From Fidelibacterota bacterium (GTDB taxonomy: Bacteria; Fidelibacterota; Marinisomatia; SCGC-AAA003-L08; D37C17), in assembly GCA_014381415.1 (NCBI GenBank), contig JACNLQ010000049.1, positions 59,300 through 123,299 on the forward strand: a DNA stretch of 64,000 nt. The letters run 5' to 3'. A program made the position numbers and the translations under genes. Below, one piece after another: positions 41,382-52,228 of the stretch (position 1 is the stretch's first letter; each line of letters begins with the position of its first letter). The notes under the pieces were generated by a model. The model saw only the letters and a program-made list of their open reading frames with translations, had not been told where the DNA came from and did not search any database.

Positions 41382-41483
41382 TTAATATCCTTTTGATTAA
41401 AATTGAATTATGTAATGAGAAAATTTAATATTGGATTTTTCGAGGAATAGGGAGTTATCCCCGTAGCGAAATATAAGGACTCT

Positions 41484-42686
41484 TTAATACTTGTCAAAGG
41501 TTATTTTAAATACTTTACTCACAGCAGATCCTAGGCAATGTGAACCAATAATGGCCATACCATCTTGAGGTTTAAGTTTTTCTAATCCTAGTTGAATTGC
41601 TTTTTCTGGATAGGAAATTATATCAAATTGATTTGTGTTATTGAAATATTCACCCAAGACCTTTGCAGACATGGGGTTTCGTCCTGGGGTCTCTGTACAA
41701 ATAATATGATTAAATACTTTTATAAGTTTGGAAACGAGGGGCTGTATGTGTTTCCGTGCCTGAAGTGCTATTATTAAAACTGAATTGCCTGAAACACCCA
41801 TAGTTGAATAATAATCCAGAAAAGATCTTATACTTTCAATATTATGGGCTACATCAAATATTACCAATGGATTTTCCTGAATATGCTGGTTTCTGCCGAA
41901 CCATTTTACGGATTGCAGGCCATTTTTAAGGGTAGATTTTTGGATATCAAAATTATTGATATATTTTAGAGCAGAAACAGCTAATTGTGCATTTTCTTGC
42001 TGGGTTGATCCGGGGATATTTACTTTTACCTCTGAGGGTAATTTGTCATTAACAAAATGAATTGGAGCATTTATTCTTTGACTCTCTTTAATAAGCACGT
42101 CTGCTACTTCACTTTTTTGTTTTGCGCTGATACACGGAATTCCATTTTTTAATATACCCGCTTTTTCAAAGGCAATTTCAGAAATAGTTTCTCCTAAAAT
42201 TTCCACGTGGTCAAGAGAAATTGGGGTAATAACCGTTGCCAAGGGATCACAGACAGACACGCTGTCTAATCGTCCGCCCAATCCTGTTTCTAAAATTGCA
42301 ATGTCCACTTCTTCGTTCTTAAAATACCAGAATGCCATTGCTGTAATAGTTTCAAAAAAAGTAGCTTCAACATTCTCTATTTGAGATTTATGCGTTCTGA
42401 TGAATTTATCTATGTCGCTATCTGAAATTGGGATGCCATTAATACGGATGCGCTCATTAACATGCACCAAATGAGGAGAGGTAAATAATCCAGTTTTATA
42501 TCCTGCTGTCTTAAATATATTTGCCAGCATTGCACACACAGAACCTTTACCGTTTGTTCCGGCCACCTGAATTGAGGAGAGTCTTGATTGGGGGTTCCCA
42601 CAGGCAGCCATCAAATCGCGGGTACGCTGAAGGCCTAATTTAATTCCCCTCGTCTCAATTGAAAGGAGATACTGAATGGAATCCAT
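41484..42686 (-). CDS. folC: Bifunctional folylpolyglutamate/dihydrofolate synthase
   Basis: IQVAGTNGKGSVCAMLANIF, TSPHLVHVNERIRING, ETGLGGRLDSV, FDVAHN. Confidence 0.94.
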   Translation of the reverse strand: MDSIQYLLSIETRGIKLGLQRTRDLMAACGNPQSRLSSIQVAGTNGKGSVCAMLANIFKTAGYKTGLFTSPHLVHVNERIRINGIPISDSDIDKFIRTHKSQIENVEATFFETITAMAFWYFKNEEVDIAILETGLGGRLDSVSVCDPLATVITPISLDHVEILGETISEIAFEKAGILKNGIPCISAKQKSEVADVLIKESQRINAPIHFVNDKLPSEVKVNIPGSTQQENAQLAVSALKYINNFDIQKSTLKNGLQSVKWFGRNQHIQENPLVIFDVAHNIESIRSFLDYYSTMGVSGNSVLIIALQARKHIQPLVSKLIKVFNHIICTETPGRNPMSAKVLGEYFNNTNQFDIISYPEKAIQLGLEKLKPQDGMAIIGSHCLGSAVSKVFKITFDKY

Positions 42687-43504
42687 TAAACGATGGGAAT
42701 ATGGGTTACATTATTTAATTGACGACCTAAAAACCGACTTCCAAGTTCATCAAATTTTTGAGGGAAATCTGTAACATAATACTTAACGGTTTGGGAAATA
42801 ATGGAAGAGTTTTCACAGTTTTCATTCTTTAAATACTCCTTCAATTTAATGCCAACTGTTTCACCAGAATAAATTAACTCAATATGATTGGAAAGAGCAT
42901 CCTGTATAGTATTGGCCATTATGGGATAATGTGTACATCCTAAGATAAGTGTATCAATATTACAATTTTGGAATTCTTTTAGATATGTTTCAGCAATGTT
43001 TTTTGCAATGGCTGTGTCCGCCCAACCTTCTTCAATAATTGGCACAAATAGTGGACAGGGTACTCCTTTAACAAAACAATCGCTGCCAAGCTTTTCAAAC
43101 ATTTTAGTATATGCCTGTGATTGGACAGTACTGAAAGTACCCACCACCCCCACGTTTTTACTTTTGGTAATATTTATAGAATACTCAACTGACGGGGTTA
43201 CCACATCAAAAATAGGGATTTTATAGATTTGCTTCAGTTTTTGATATGCAACTGCTGAAGCGGTATTACAGGCAATGACTACTGCTTTTGTTTCATGTTT
43301 TTGGAAAAAGTCCATTATGTGTATGGAGTATCGGGTTACTGTTTCCGCAGATTTAGTACCGTAGGGAACATGTGCTGTATCTCCGAAATAAATAAATGAT
43401 TCATTTGGGAGTATTTTTTCCAGAGATTTGAGAACGGTTAATCCTCCTAATCCGCTGTCAAATATTCCAATTGGAGAATTTTGTGAGGGTTTAATTGTCT
43501 CCAA
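42686..43504 (-). CDS. murI: Glutamate racemase
   Basis: IGIFDSGLGGLTVLKSL, FGDTAHVPYGTKS, VIACNTASAVA, LILGCTHYPI. Confidence 0.97.
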   Translation of the reverse strand: METIKPSQNSPIGIFDSGLGGLTVLKSLEKILPNESFIYFGDTAHVPYGTKSAETVTRYSIHIMDFFQKHETKAVVIACNTASAVAYQKLKQIYKIPIFDVVTPSVEYSINITKSKNVGVVGTFSTVQSQAYTKMFEKLGSDCFVKGVPCPLFVPIIEEGWADTAIAKNIAETYLKEFQNCNIDTLILGCTHYPIMANTIQDALSNHIELIYSGETVGIKLKEYLKNENCENSSIISQTVKYYVTDFPQKFDELGSRFLGRQLNNVTHIPIV

Positions 43505-44963
43505 TTAGAGGATTTTCATATTTATCTTTAAAATTAACCAATGCGGAAAAGATAGCCTGAGCGATTTTTTGACGGTAACGGGACTGCCCCAATAATTTAC
43601 TTTCGTTTTTATTACTAAGAAATCCAGCCTCAATGAGTACATTGGGCATAGAGGCTCCTACAAGTACATGAAATCCAGATTGTTTTACACCCCTGTTTGG
43701 TGAGGTGAGAACCTTATCAAGTTCTCTTTGAATTTCAGCAGCAAGAAATTCACTTTCTTTCATAAAAGCACTTTGAGCCATTGTGTACAATATCAGTTTA
43801 TCATTTGAGAGTTCTTCATATTTATGATATAATTCTTCCAAAGCAATCACCTCATTTTCACGTTGGGCCACTTCAATGGCATCTTTGGTTTTTCCGGGGC
43901 GAAGTAAAAATGTTTCGAAGCCTCTTACGCTAGGGCTACCCGGAACCGAATTGGCATGAATGGAAATAAAAATTTTTCCACCTGAATTGTTTGCAATTTC
44001 TGTACGTCTAAAAAGGGGAATAAACTCGTCTTCCTCTCGAGTATAAATCACTTTTATACCCATATTTGCCTGTATAAGCTTTCCCAATTTTTTGGCAATG
44101 TCTAAGGTAACAGTTTTTTCTAGTAAGCCACCCCGCCCAACTGCTCCAGCATCTTTACCGCCATGACCTGCGTCAATTACAATTGTATCCAAAAGCCAAC
44201 GTCTGCGCATTTCTTTAATTTTGTCAGCATTCTCTGCCATTTCAGTTCTGAGAAAAATAGAAATATGATCATTATCAGTTTCAATTTCAAAATCGTCAAC
44301 TTTTGATTTTAAAAGAAAAGAAATCTGTGCAGATTCCACCGATTGGATGGTACGGACTCTCACAACTGGTTTATTTAATTTTGATTCAGCCATATTAATT
44401 GAATCAACCAAAGCTCCAGCAATAGTAATGTTCAGCCACCCTCCTCGTGTAATAGAGGCTGCTAACACATCTTTTGTAAAGTGCTTGGAAGTGTTAATTT
44501 CGATGATTGTTCCGTTCACCTTATTTTCTACCGCCAAACCATTTACGTTGTAAAGGGGTGCGGTAGTCAAAACAAACTTTTCTGAAGAATCAACTAGTGC
44601 AATGGGGAGTCCAGATTTATTTAAAATATCAAGAAATGGATTGACTGGAATAAAAAAATCATTCCCATCATAAATAACGGGTACATACATGTGATAGGTT
44701 TCATCATTTACCCGAATGAAAGAAGAGTGTGGGGATAACACTAATTTCACATTTTGAAAGCGAAGTTCTAATTTTTCCTTATCGTCATAAAAAATTGTTC
44801 GAATGTTTTGTGATTTGGCATATTCCACCGCAGAAATATATTTGGTGCCATTTATTTCGTATAATTTGGTTTTGGAAATTAATTCTGCTTGCCCGCATAG
44901 CAATTGAAATAGAAACAAGCAAAAGAAAAGTGCCGTTTTTTGATTGATATTAGTAGAACTCAT
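43491..44963 (-). CDS. N-acetylmuramoyl-L-alanine amidase (Amidase_3) with N-terminal copper amine oxidase-like/AMIN-like region
   Basis: TIVIDAGHGGKDAGAVGRGGLLEKTVTLDIAKKLG, FISIHANSVPGS, VLIEAGFLSNKNE. Confidence 0.92.
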   Translation of the reverse strand: MSSTNINQKTALFFCLFLFQLLCGQAELISKTKLYEINGTKYISAVEYAKSQNIRTIFYDDKEKLELRFQNVKLVLSPHSSFIRVNDETYHMYVPVIYDGNDFFIPVNPFLDILNKSGLPIALVDSSEKFVLTTAPLYNVNGLAVENKVNGTIIEINTSKHFTKDVLAASITRGGWLNITIAGALVDSINMAESKLNKPVVRVRTIQSVESAQISFLLKSKVDDFEIETDNDHISIFLRTEMAENADKIKEMRRRWLLDTIVIDAGHGGKDAGAVGRGGLLEKTVTLDIAKKLGKLIQANMGIKVIYTREEDEFIPLFRRTEIANNSGGKIFISIHANSVPGSPSVRGFETFLLRPGKTKDAIEVAQRENEVIALEELYHKYEELSNDKLILYTMAQSAFMKESEFLAAEIQRELDKVLTSPNRGVKQSGFHVLVGASMPNVLIEAGFLSNKNESKLLGQSRYRQKIAQAIFSALVNFKDKYENPLIGDN

Positions 44964-44989
44964 CCTATAAAATTTACCCTATTTGAAAT

Positions 44990-46417
44990 TCAGAAAACAA
45001 TATCCAACTGAAGTCCCATTTCAGGTTCCCATTTTCCCCAATTATTAATTTTCGTTTGTGTTGAATATCGAAATGAGAGTGAATTTGAGTCATTTACTTT
45101 CCAATTAACTTTAGAATAGATTGATATTCCCTCCAAATAATAGGGCTGTATTCTAAATTCCCCCTTTAATCCCGGTTCAATTAGATAAAGACGGGAATCC
45201 CAATTATCCGTATTAAAATAAATTGCACCCAATACGCAAGACCAATTTTCAAAATGATACTTTAAAGATTGTATCTGAATAAGTTCACCCCTTTTATAAT
45301 CTGGCTTTAAAAGAATGGATTTCCATTTTAATATGATCATTTTTTTCATGGTGAAGGTGTAATAATATTTTATACTATTTTGAAGATTGTAAATGCTGTT
45401 ATTATTAAAAAGTTCTATAATTGTTTTTCTCCGAGCTTTCATTTCAAAAGTTCCAACCCCTTTTTTCTTATATATAAAACCAGTTAAAAAATCATCTCCT
45501 GATTTTATTGGCATTGAGAATTCATTCTGTACCTCCCAATACATATCTGCCCATCCATAAATAGTAAATCTATTTATTTTTTTTCTGACGGATATCGATA
45601 CACCAGTCTCGTTTGATGTTTTTCCAAACCCGGTAGCAGGACGCCCAGAAATGGTATTCCATTTATTAGGAAGCAGACGAAATTGACCAAGCCAAATGAT
45701 ATCTTTACTGTTGGAGAAAAGTTGGAAATATTGAGCTACCTCATTAGATTTTAGGGCAGTTTCACCTGAAAACTGGACAAAATTATTTTTTAAATGATAG
45801 GAAACCGAAAGACCTAAAGACCCTTCTTTTGGTAAGACAGCCACCAGCATGCCATCCAGACTTTTTCCCTTGATGTACATTCCTGATGAAATTGCAGAGC
45901 TTTCTACTCCCACGTAATATTTTGTCCTGTTTATATTATTTAATATAAAAATACCTCCAGGGTTGGAGCTGGTTTCAGATCCTAAATAAGGTGAGATATT
46001 CCATCTGATTTTTCCAGGCGACAATAGATTTCCAAAGGATTTCATACTGTTATAATCGCTGCCAAATAAAAGGGAATTTCCAGTTTGAATTCGAGCATTA
46101 CCAATAATAATATTGTAGTCATTGGCTCGAACTGACAAATACCCTTTTTTATTTTGAACCAACTCTGTGGAAGAAGATTTATCCATCCTCCAACCCAATT
46201 GGAACCTATCATTTTCCAGCAGAAATTTCTGTTGCCAGTTCTCATTATTTCCATTGGGAATTATTCTTAGCCGTTGGACATAGTCAGCATAATAAAATTC
46301 TTCAGGTTCAAAATAACTTTGAATGAAATCTTCTGCATTTTCCCAGATATTTTCCTGCGAAACCATCAAGGTTAATAAAAATAACCAGAAAAATTTAGAA
46401 TATAATTTTAAAACCAT
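44990..46417 (-). CDS. Putative outer-membrane beta-barrel protein
   Basis: Signal-like N-terminus at internal ATG 46417 (MVLKLYSKFFWLFLLTLMVSQ), alternating beta-strand pattern with IIGNARIQTGNSLLFGSDYNSMKSF, terminal F. Track start 46525 looks too long. Confidence 0.55.
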   Translation of the reverse strand: MVLKLYSKFFWLFLLTLMVSQENIWENAEDFIQSYFEPEEFYYADYVQRLRIIPNGNNENWQQKFLLENDRFQLGWRMDKSSSTELVQNKKGYLSVRANDYNIIIGNARIQTGNSLLFGSDYNSMKSFGNLLSPGKIRWNISPYLGSETSSNPGGIFILNNINRTKYYVGVESSAISSGMYIKGKSLDGMLVAVLPKEGSLGLSVSYHLKNNFVQFSGETALKSNEVAQYFQLFSNSKDIIWLGQFRLLPNKWNTISGRPATGFGKTSNETGVSISVRKKINRFTIYGWADMYWEVQNEFSMPIKSGDDFLTGFIYKKKGVGTFEMKARRKTIIELFNNNSIYNLQNSIKYYYTFTMKKMIILKWKSILLKPDYKRGELIQIQSLKYHFENWSCVLGAIYFNTDNWDSRLYLIEPGLKGEFRIQPYYLEGISIYSKVNWKVNDSNSLSFRYSTQTKINNWGKWEPEMGLQLDIVF

Positions 46418-47144
46418 AAGTGATTCCAAGATTTTGATGATTGAGAATAAATATTTGGGGTGAAATTTTTCCAAATAAAAAATCAAAACCTCCCAGTATT
46501 TCTCCACTACTATTAATAATACCAAATTTGATTCCCAAGTTTGGGTGGAGAGTGTTTTTCCAATAAAATTGATAATCCAGAGGATATAACATGTCTTTCA
46601 CTAAAGAAAATGTAAATCGATTTCGTTTATTCTCATGAAAAATTGAAATAAGAATTATCTCTGGAATATCATTGCTTAAAATTGAGTTAGTAATAAAAAA
46701 ACCATTTTTATATTCGATAAAATAAGAGAGGTTGTCCGGGTTTGAATACCTGAGTCGAAGACCCGTAGAAAGAGTATAGTGTGTGGAGTAGTTTTCTATT
46801 GAAATTAGATATGTATTCATCAATAAAGCCAAGTTATAGTCATTATTTAGTGAAAATTCAAATTTGTTTTCCAACATATTTTCCTGATAAAGTTTGTCTC
46901 CGGCGGTCACCATATATAGTTCATAATTTCCAAAGGAAAATGGATGGGAGAAATTTAGTGAAGCCAGTTTTAGAAAAGTTTGACCAAAAGGAATAATTAT
47001 TGAGAACGATTTTTTGTTTTGAGAAAATTGAACCGTATCTTGATCAATGGGCAAACTAGAGCCAAGGTATTGAAACTTGAATGCATTTTCAAAGGCAGGA
47101 AATGCAAACTGGCTAAGGACAATTAATATGCAGATTATTTTCAT
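46395..47144 (-). CDS. Putative outer-membrane beta-barrel protein (PorV/UPF0164-like)
   Basis: Signal peptide, beta-rich sequence, C-terminal hydrophobic IIF. Confidence 0.5.
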   Translation of the reverse strand: MKIICILIVLSQFAFPAFENAFKFQYLGSSLPIDQDTVQFSQNKKSFSIIIPFGQTFLKLASLNFSHPFSFGNYELYMVTAGDKLYQENMLENKFEFSLNNDYNLALLMNTYLISIENYSTHYTLSTGLRLRYSNPDNLSYFIEYKNGFFITNSILSNDIPEIILISIFHENKRNRFTFSLVKDMLYPLDYQFYWKNTLHPNLGIKFGIINSSGEILGGFDFLFGKISPQIFILNHQNLGITYGFKIIF

Positions 47145-47199
47145 TTTGTTAGGGACAAACTAAAAATTATTGTAAATAAAGTTACATAATATACACCTC

Positions 47200-47520
47200 C
47201 TAATCTATTTTTCTTCTATCAATTACACGGAACACTTTTTCGCCGGGCTTTACCATGTGAAACTTTTCCTGTGCAATCTTCTTAATGTATTCCACATCAT
47301 TTGTGAGTCGATTTAGTTCATCAGTGAATTCCGCTTCTTGCTGTATAAATTGATCAATTTCTGCTTGTATTCGGTTTCGTTCTTTTCGTAATTGGTACCA
47401 TTTAACAACCCCCATATCATTAGAAATTAAAAATAATCCACCAACAATCAAAATGAGAGGAAAAATCATTATCCGGTTTTTAAGAATAGTCTTTTTTCTA
47501 TAATCCTTTTTTCTTAACAC
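47200..47520 (-). CDS. FtsB/DivIC septum formation initiator family protein
   Basis: TM followed by coiled coil [58 protein letters not shown] at 47520 gives a short overlap with eno; track start 47550. Confidence 0.8.
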   Translation of the reverse strand: MLRKKDYRKKTILKNRIMIFPLILIVGGLFLISNDMGVVKWYQLRKERNRIQAEIDQFIQQEAEFTDELNRLTNDVEYIKKIAQEKFHMVKPGEKVFRVIDRRKID

Positions 47521-48794
47521 CCTAACAATGTTCTCCCGGCATAGCGACATTTTCCATGTAATTTTTCTTCAATTCTTAATAATTGATTGTATTTTGCAAC
47601 CCTGTCAGTGCGACAAATTGATCCGGTTTTAATTTGACCCACACCTGTTGCTACAGCAAAATCAGCAATAGTGGTATCTTCAGTTTCACCAGATCGATGC
47701 GAAATAACCGAAGCCATTTCTGCGGCTTTTGCCATTTTGATAGTTTCTAGGGTTTCGCTTACTGTGCCAATTTGGTTTAGTTTGATTAAAATAGCATTCA
47801 TGGATTTTTCATCTATGGCACGTTGTAATCGTTTGGGATTGGTCACAGTTAAATCATCACCTACCAATTGGACGTTCTGTCCAAGTGCGAGATGCATTTT
47901 ATTCCATCCATTCCAGTCATTTTCATCCAGCCCATCCTCAATGGATATAATTGGATATTGACTGCAGAGATTTACATAATATTCTATTAGTTCTTCAGAT
48001 GAAAGAGATTTATTTTCAGAAGCCAATTCGTATGTTTTATTTTCAGAATTATATAATTCACTGGATGCAACATCCAAGGCAATGGCAACTTCTGTTCCAT
48101 TTTTATAACCTGTTTTTTCCACAGCTTCCATCAATAATTCAATAGCTTCAGTGTTAGATTTTAAATCTGGTGCGAACCCTCCCTCATCGCCAACATTGGT
48201 ATTAAGTCCACCTTTTTTCAGAATTGATTTCAGTTGATGAAAAATTTCTGTGCCCATTTGCAGCGCATGAGAAAACGAATCTGCACCAATTGGGAAAATC
48301 ATAAATTCTTGGATATCTACATTATTATCTGCATGACTTCCACCATTGAGTATGTTCATCATGGGAGTTGGAAGAATATAATCATTCCCCTCATGTAGGT
48401 ACTCATATAAATTTTCACCACTTGAAACGGCAGCAGCGTGAACAGTTGCCATTGAAACTCCTAAAATGGCATTTGCTCCCAACCGAGCTTTATTATCGGT
48501 GCCATCTAAAGCAAGCATTGCAGCATCAATGGATGTGATGTCTAAGGCATCCATTCCAACCAATTTTCCAGCAATAATCTGGTTTACATTTTCAACAGCC
48601 TGGTTGACAGATTTGCCACAATAGGCTGTATTATTATCCCGAAGTTCTACTGCCTCATGCTCTCCAGTTGATGCTCCACTGGGAACGGCTGCTCTCCCGA
48701 AGCTTTTATCATTGAGATAAATATCTACCTCTAAAGTTGGGTTGCCTCTGGAATCCAGTATTTGCCTGGCATGAATATTACGAATTTGACTCAT
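47514..48794 (-). CDS. eno: Enolase
   Basis: [58 protein letters not shown]. Confidence 0.98.
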   Translation of the reverse strand: MSQIRNIHARQILDSRGNPTLEVDIYLNDKSFGRAAVPSGASTGEHEAVELRDNNTAYCGKSVNQAVENVNQIIAGKLVGMDALDITSIDAAMLALDGTDNKARLGANAILGVSMATVHAAAVSSGENLYEYLHEGNDYILPTPMMNILNGGSHADNNVDIQEFMIFPIGADSFSHALQMGTEIFHQLKSILKKGGLNTNVGDEGGFAPDLKSNTEAIELLMEAVEKTGYKNGTEVAIALDVASSELYNSENKTYELASENKSLSSEELIEYYVNLCSQYPIISIEDGLDENDWNGWNKMHLALGQNVQLVGDDLTVTNPKRLQRAIDEKSMNAILIKLNQIGTVSETLETIKMAKAAEMASVISHRSGETEDTTIADFAVATGVGQIKTGSICRTDRVAKYNQLLRIEEKLHGKCRYAGRTLLGC

Positions 48795-48886
48795 ATATTT
48801 TAATAATCCCTTACCAATGATTTAATTTAATTTATACCAACTACCTGAATAAGAAATAGGAAATTTATTTCAATTATTTAAAACAA

Positions 48887-49867
48887 ATGAAAATCACCGT
48901 ACGAAAATTTACAGCTAAAGATACAAAGGACTGGGATGACTTTGTTCAGCATTCAAATAATGGCACTTTATTTCATTTAAGGTCATTTTTATCATACCAT
49001 ATTGATCGAAAATTTATTGACCATTCTCTCATTTTTGAAAAGAAGGGAAAAATAATTGCTCTGTTTTCTGCAGCGGAAATCAAAAGTAATGGGATAAAGA
49101 TTCTTTACTCACATCCCGGTGCCAGTTATGGAGGATTCGTTTTTGAAAATCTTTCCTATGATGATGCAAATATGCTTGTAAATACAATAGAAGAATATTC
49201 TAACCATAATAAGTTTGGAAAAATATTTTTTGTGGAAACTCCTGCGATCTATCATAACCAATTGAACGAAACGCTTGAGTACCTACTACATTGGCAAAAT
49301 TATAAAATTGAGGAATATTATATTTCAAGCATGATTGATGTTTTACATTATTCCAATTCAATAGACTATCTTCACTCTCGTAAAAAAAGGTATGTAAAAA
49401 AATATTTAGAGGATACTGCATTGACAATTAAATGGGAAAATAATTTTGACCAATTTTATCCTATTCTCCTGAAAAACAAAAAAAAGCACAATGTTTTACC
49501 TACACATTCATTGGAAGAATTAAAGAGATTAAATGACTTACATCCCCAATCACTTCATCTTTTACTTTTATTTAATAAGGATATAATTATTGGTGGAACG
49601 TTAAATTTTATTGTAAACGCCAATTGTGGAATGATTTTTTATAATATGATTAATTATGATTATATCAATTTGCAACCAGCAACTATTCAAATATTTGAAT
49701 CAATTAATTGGGCAAAGGAACAAAATCTAAATTATCTAGATTTGGGGGTTTCACAACAACCTAAAGCAGAAAACCCTTTAACACCACATCCATCTTTGAT
49801 CAAATTTAAAGAGCAAATGGGTGCAAAAATAATTATCAGAAAAGCATTTCAGAAAATATTTATTTAA
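48887..49867 (+). CDS. FemAB/GNAT-fold acyltransferase-like protein
   Basis: Two-lobed GNAT layout: TKDWDDFVQHSNNGTLFHLRSFLSYH, ILYSHPGASYGGFVF, NYLDLGVS. Confidence 0.75.
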   Translation: MKITVRKFTAKDTKDWDDFVQHSNNGTLFHLRSFLSYHIDRKFIDHSLIFEKKGKIIALFSAAEIKSNGIKILYSHPGASYGGFVFENLSYDDANMLVNTIEEYSNHNKFGKIFFVETPAIYHNQLNETLEYLLHWQNYKIEEYYISSMIDVLHYSNSIDYLHSRKKRYVKKYLEDTALTIKWENNFDQFYPILLKNKKKHNVLPTHSLEELKRLNDLHPQSLHLLLLFNKDIIIGGTLNFIVNANCGMIFYNMINYDYINLQPATIQIFESINWAKEQNLNYLDLGVSQQPKAENPLTPHPSLIKFKEQMGAKIIIRKAFQKIFI

Positions 49868-51312
49868 TGCATCCCATAAAACAATTTTGGAAAAATTCTG
49901 CTATATATGGAATTGGTTCCATACTAGTTAGAGCTATATCCTTTTTTCTTCTTCCTCTTTATACTAATGCTTTTTCAAAGTCTGAGACAGGTTATATATT
50001 CCTCATTTTTACTTTTATCGCATTTGCTCAGATAGTTTATTCTTTTGGACAAGATTCAGCATTTATGCAATTTTATAAGCAAGATTCAATAGATAAAGAT
50101 TCTGTAGGACGCACATCCTTATTTTTGCTAATAATTACTTCTATAATTTTTTCGACCTTAATCATTATTTTTTCCGATTCAATAGCAATTAATATTTTGA
50201 ATCTGGAAGAAGGTATGTGGGTAATTTATTGTTCTGGTATTTTATTTTTTGATGCAGTCTCTTCAAGGATTATGACGTTAATTCGAATCAAAGAACATGC
50301 GTTAACATTCCTAATAATCAGTATTTTAAACGTCATTGTTTCGCTTCTTACTTCTTATATTCTTGTTATTAAATATAATTTTGGTATTGATGGAATTTTA
50401 ATAGGCATTTTAGTGGGTACAATCTTGAGATGGGTAATGCTAATACCCCATCAAATGGAAACACTTACAAGGGGTATAGTTTCTTTCATCTTTGCTAAAA
50501 AGCTATTGAAATTTGGGCTTCCCTTTTTCCCCGCAGCATTTTTCTATTTAATACTTGAAATATCAGATCGTTATTTACTTTTTTGGATTTTAGGACCGGA
50601 AGCTGTTGGTGTTTATAGTATTGGTTATAAGCTTGGTAGTTCAGCGCTTTTTATTATTTCTGCATTTAATTTAGGGTGGCAGCCTTTTTATATAAAAATA
50701 GGAAAACACGAAAATGCAGGAGCTACTTTTGGGAAAATAGGCACAATATTTCTTCGATCTATGATTTCTTTATGGGTGCTAATTGTATTTTGGACCCCAA
50801 GAATCATGCAACTAAGGATTGGAGATAGTCATTTAATTGGAGAAGAGTTTTGGGCTTCAGAACAAATTGTATCATTAGTATTTTTATCGTATTTATTTTA
50901 TGCAGGGTATATTGTTTTAATGCCATCCATTTATATATTAGAAAAACAGAATTGGTCCCCTATTTTTAGAGGAACAGGAGCAATCATAAATATTTGTTTA
51001 AACCTCTTATTTATAAAATATTGGGGATTGCTTGGAGCTGCTTTAGCAACTTTAGTGGCATATATAGGAATGTTCGCTTTCATATTTTATAAATCTAATC
51101 AATGGTTGAAAATTTTATGTAATTGGAATTCCATTGGAGTACATTTAGCAGCTTCGGCTGTTTTTATTTTTATTTTTGGAATGTCGGAAAAAACGATACC
51201 AATCTCAGTTGGATTTACAATTGCATATTTAGGATTACTGCTATTGTTTCATGGTAAGACAAAATTATATAATGATTTTAAATATTTAAAGTCTTCTTTC
51301 AGTGATGCATGA
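49867..51312 (+). CDS. Polysaccharide flippase (Wzx/MATE-like)
   Basis: About 12 hydrophobic helices, FWKNSAIYGIGSILVRAISFFLLPLYTNAFSKSETG. Confidence 0.88.
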   Translation: MHPIKQFWKNSAIYGIGSILVRAISFFLLPLYTNAFSKSETGYIFLIFTFIAFAQIVYSFGQDSAFMQFYKQDSIDKDSVGRTSLFLLIITSIIFSTLIIIFSDSIAINILNLEEGMWVIYCSGILFFDAVSSRIMTLIRIKEHALTFLIISILNVIVSLLTSYILVIKYNFGIDGILIGILVGTILRWVMLIPHQMETLTRGIVSFIFAKKLLKFGLPFFPAAFFYLILEISDRYLLFWILGPEAVGVYSIGYKLGSSALFIISAFNLGWQPFYIKIGKHENAGATFGKIGTIFLRSMISLWVLIVFWTPRIMQLRIGDSHLIGEEFWASEQIVSLVFLSYLFYAGYIVLMPSIYILEKQNWSPIFRGTGAIINICLNLLFIKYWGLLGAALATLVAYIGMFAFIFYKSNQWLKILCNWNSIGVHLAASAVFIFIFGMSEKTIPISVGFTIAYLGLLLLFHGKTKLYNDFKYLKSSFSDA

Positions 51313-52228
51313 TCCTCTTGTTTCAATCATAATTCCAACTTTCAATCGCCCTGATATTCTATCTGACACTATTAAAAATGTATTAGAACAATCATGGAAA
51401 AATACTCAGATTATTTTTATTGATGATGGAACGTCAGGCAAATCGAAAGAAATTATTCAATCATTTTCTGATAGTAGAATTCTTTATAAAAAAACAAATG
51501 AGAATTTGGGTTGTGCTGGAGCTAGAAAAATTGGAGTACAGATTTCAGAAGGTGATTACATCACTTTTTTAGATGATGATGATGAATGGAAAAAGAATTA
51601 TTTAATACATCAATTACAGAAATTTAAGGAGGATATTTCCTTAGACCTCGTTATTTGCGACTATCAAGTTCAAAGTAATAATACTGAAAGACAAATTTAT
51701 AATATGGAACCCTTTTGCAAAAATTTTAAGCAATTGATTCACCAACGACCAGGTCCATTTTTTCAATGCTGTATGTTTACAAATAAAATTCTGGAAAATA
51801 TTGATGAGCTTTTGGATAGTAAAGCAGTGCCTTCAGAAGACTGGGATTTTTTTATGAATTTAGCAATGAGAAATCCATCCATTGCACATTCTCCCTATAT
51901 TGATTTTAAATGGAATTATTCGAAGTCTAGTCAATCGGCAAATTTATTATTAGAAGCAAAAAGCCTGGAGTATATTGTACGCAACCACAGAAAATCAATA
52001 ATCAAAATATGTGGAAGAATAATATTAAGTGATCATTATCGGCGGATTGCTCGAATTAATGAACGCATTAATAACTTTTCTTTGGTAAATAAAAACTACA
52101 AAAAAGCATTTAAATCTGCACCATGGTGGTGGAAAAATATTCTTTATTTATTGCTTTTAAGCTTGGGACCTAAAATTGGATTACAACTTATTACTTCAGT
52201 GCGGAAATTGAGAAATAATATTGAATAA
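51302..52228 (+). CDS. Family 2 glycosyltransferase
   Basis: VSIIIPTFNRPDILSDTIKNVLEQSW, ISEGDYITFLDDDDEW. Confidence 0.92.
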   Translation: MMHDPLVSIIIPTFNRPDILSDTIKNVLEQSWKNTQIIFIDDGTSGKSKEIIQSFSDSRILYKKTNENLGCAGARKIGVQISEGDYITFLDDDDEWKKNYLIHQLQKFKEDISLDLVICDYQVQSNNTERQIYNMEPFCKNFKQLIHQRPGPFFQCCMFTNKILENIDELLDSKAVPSEDWDFFMNLAMRNPSIAHSPYIDFKWNYSKSSQSANLLLEAKSLEYIVRNHRKSIIKICGRIILSDHYRRIARINERINNFSLVNKNYKKAFKSAPWWWKNILYLLLLSLGPKIGLQLITSVRKLRNNIE

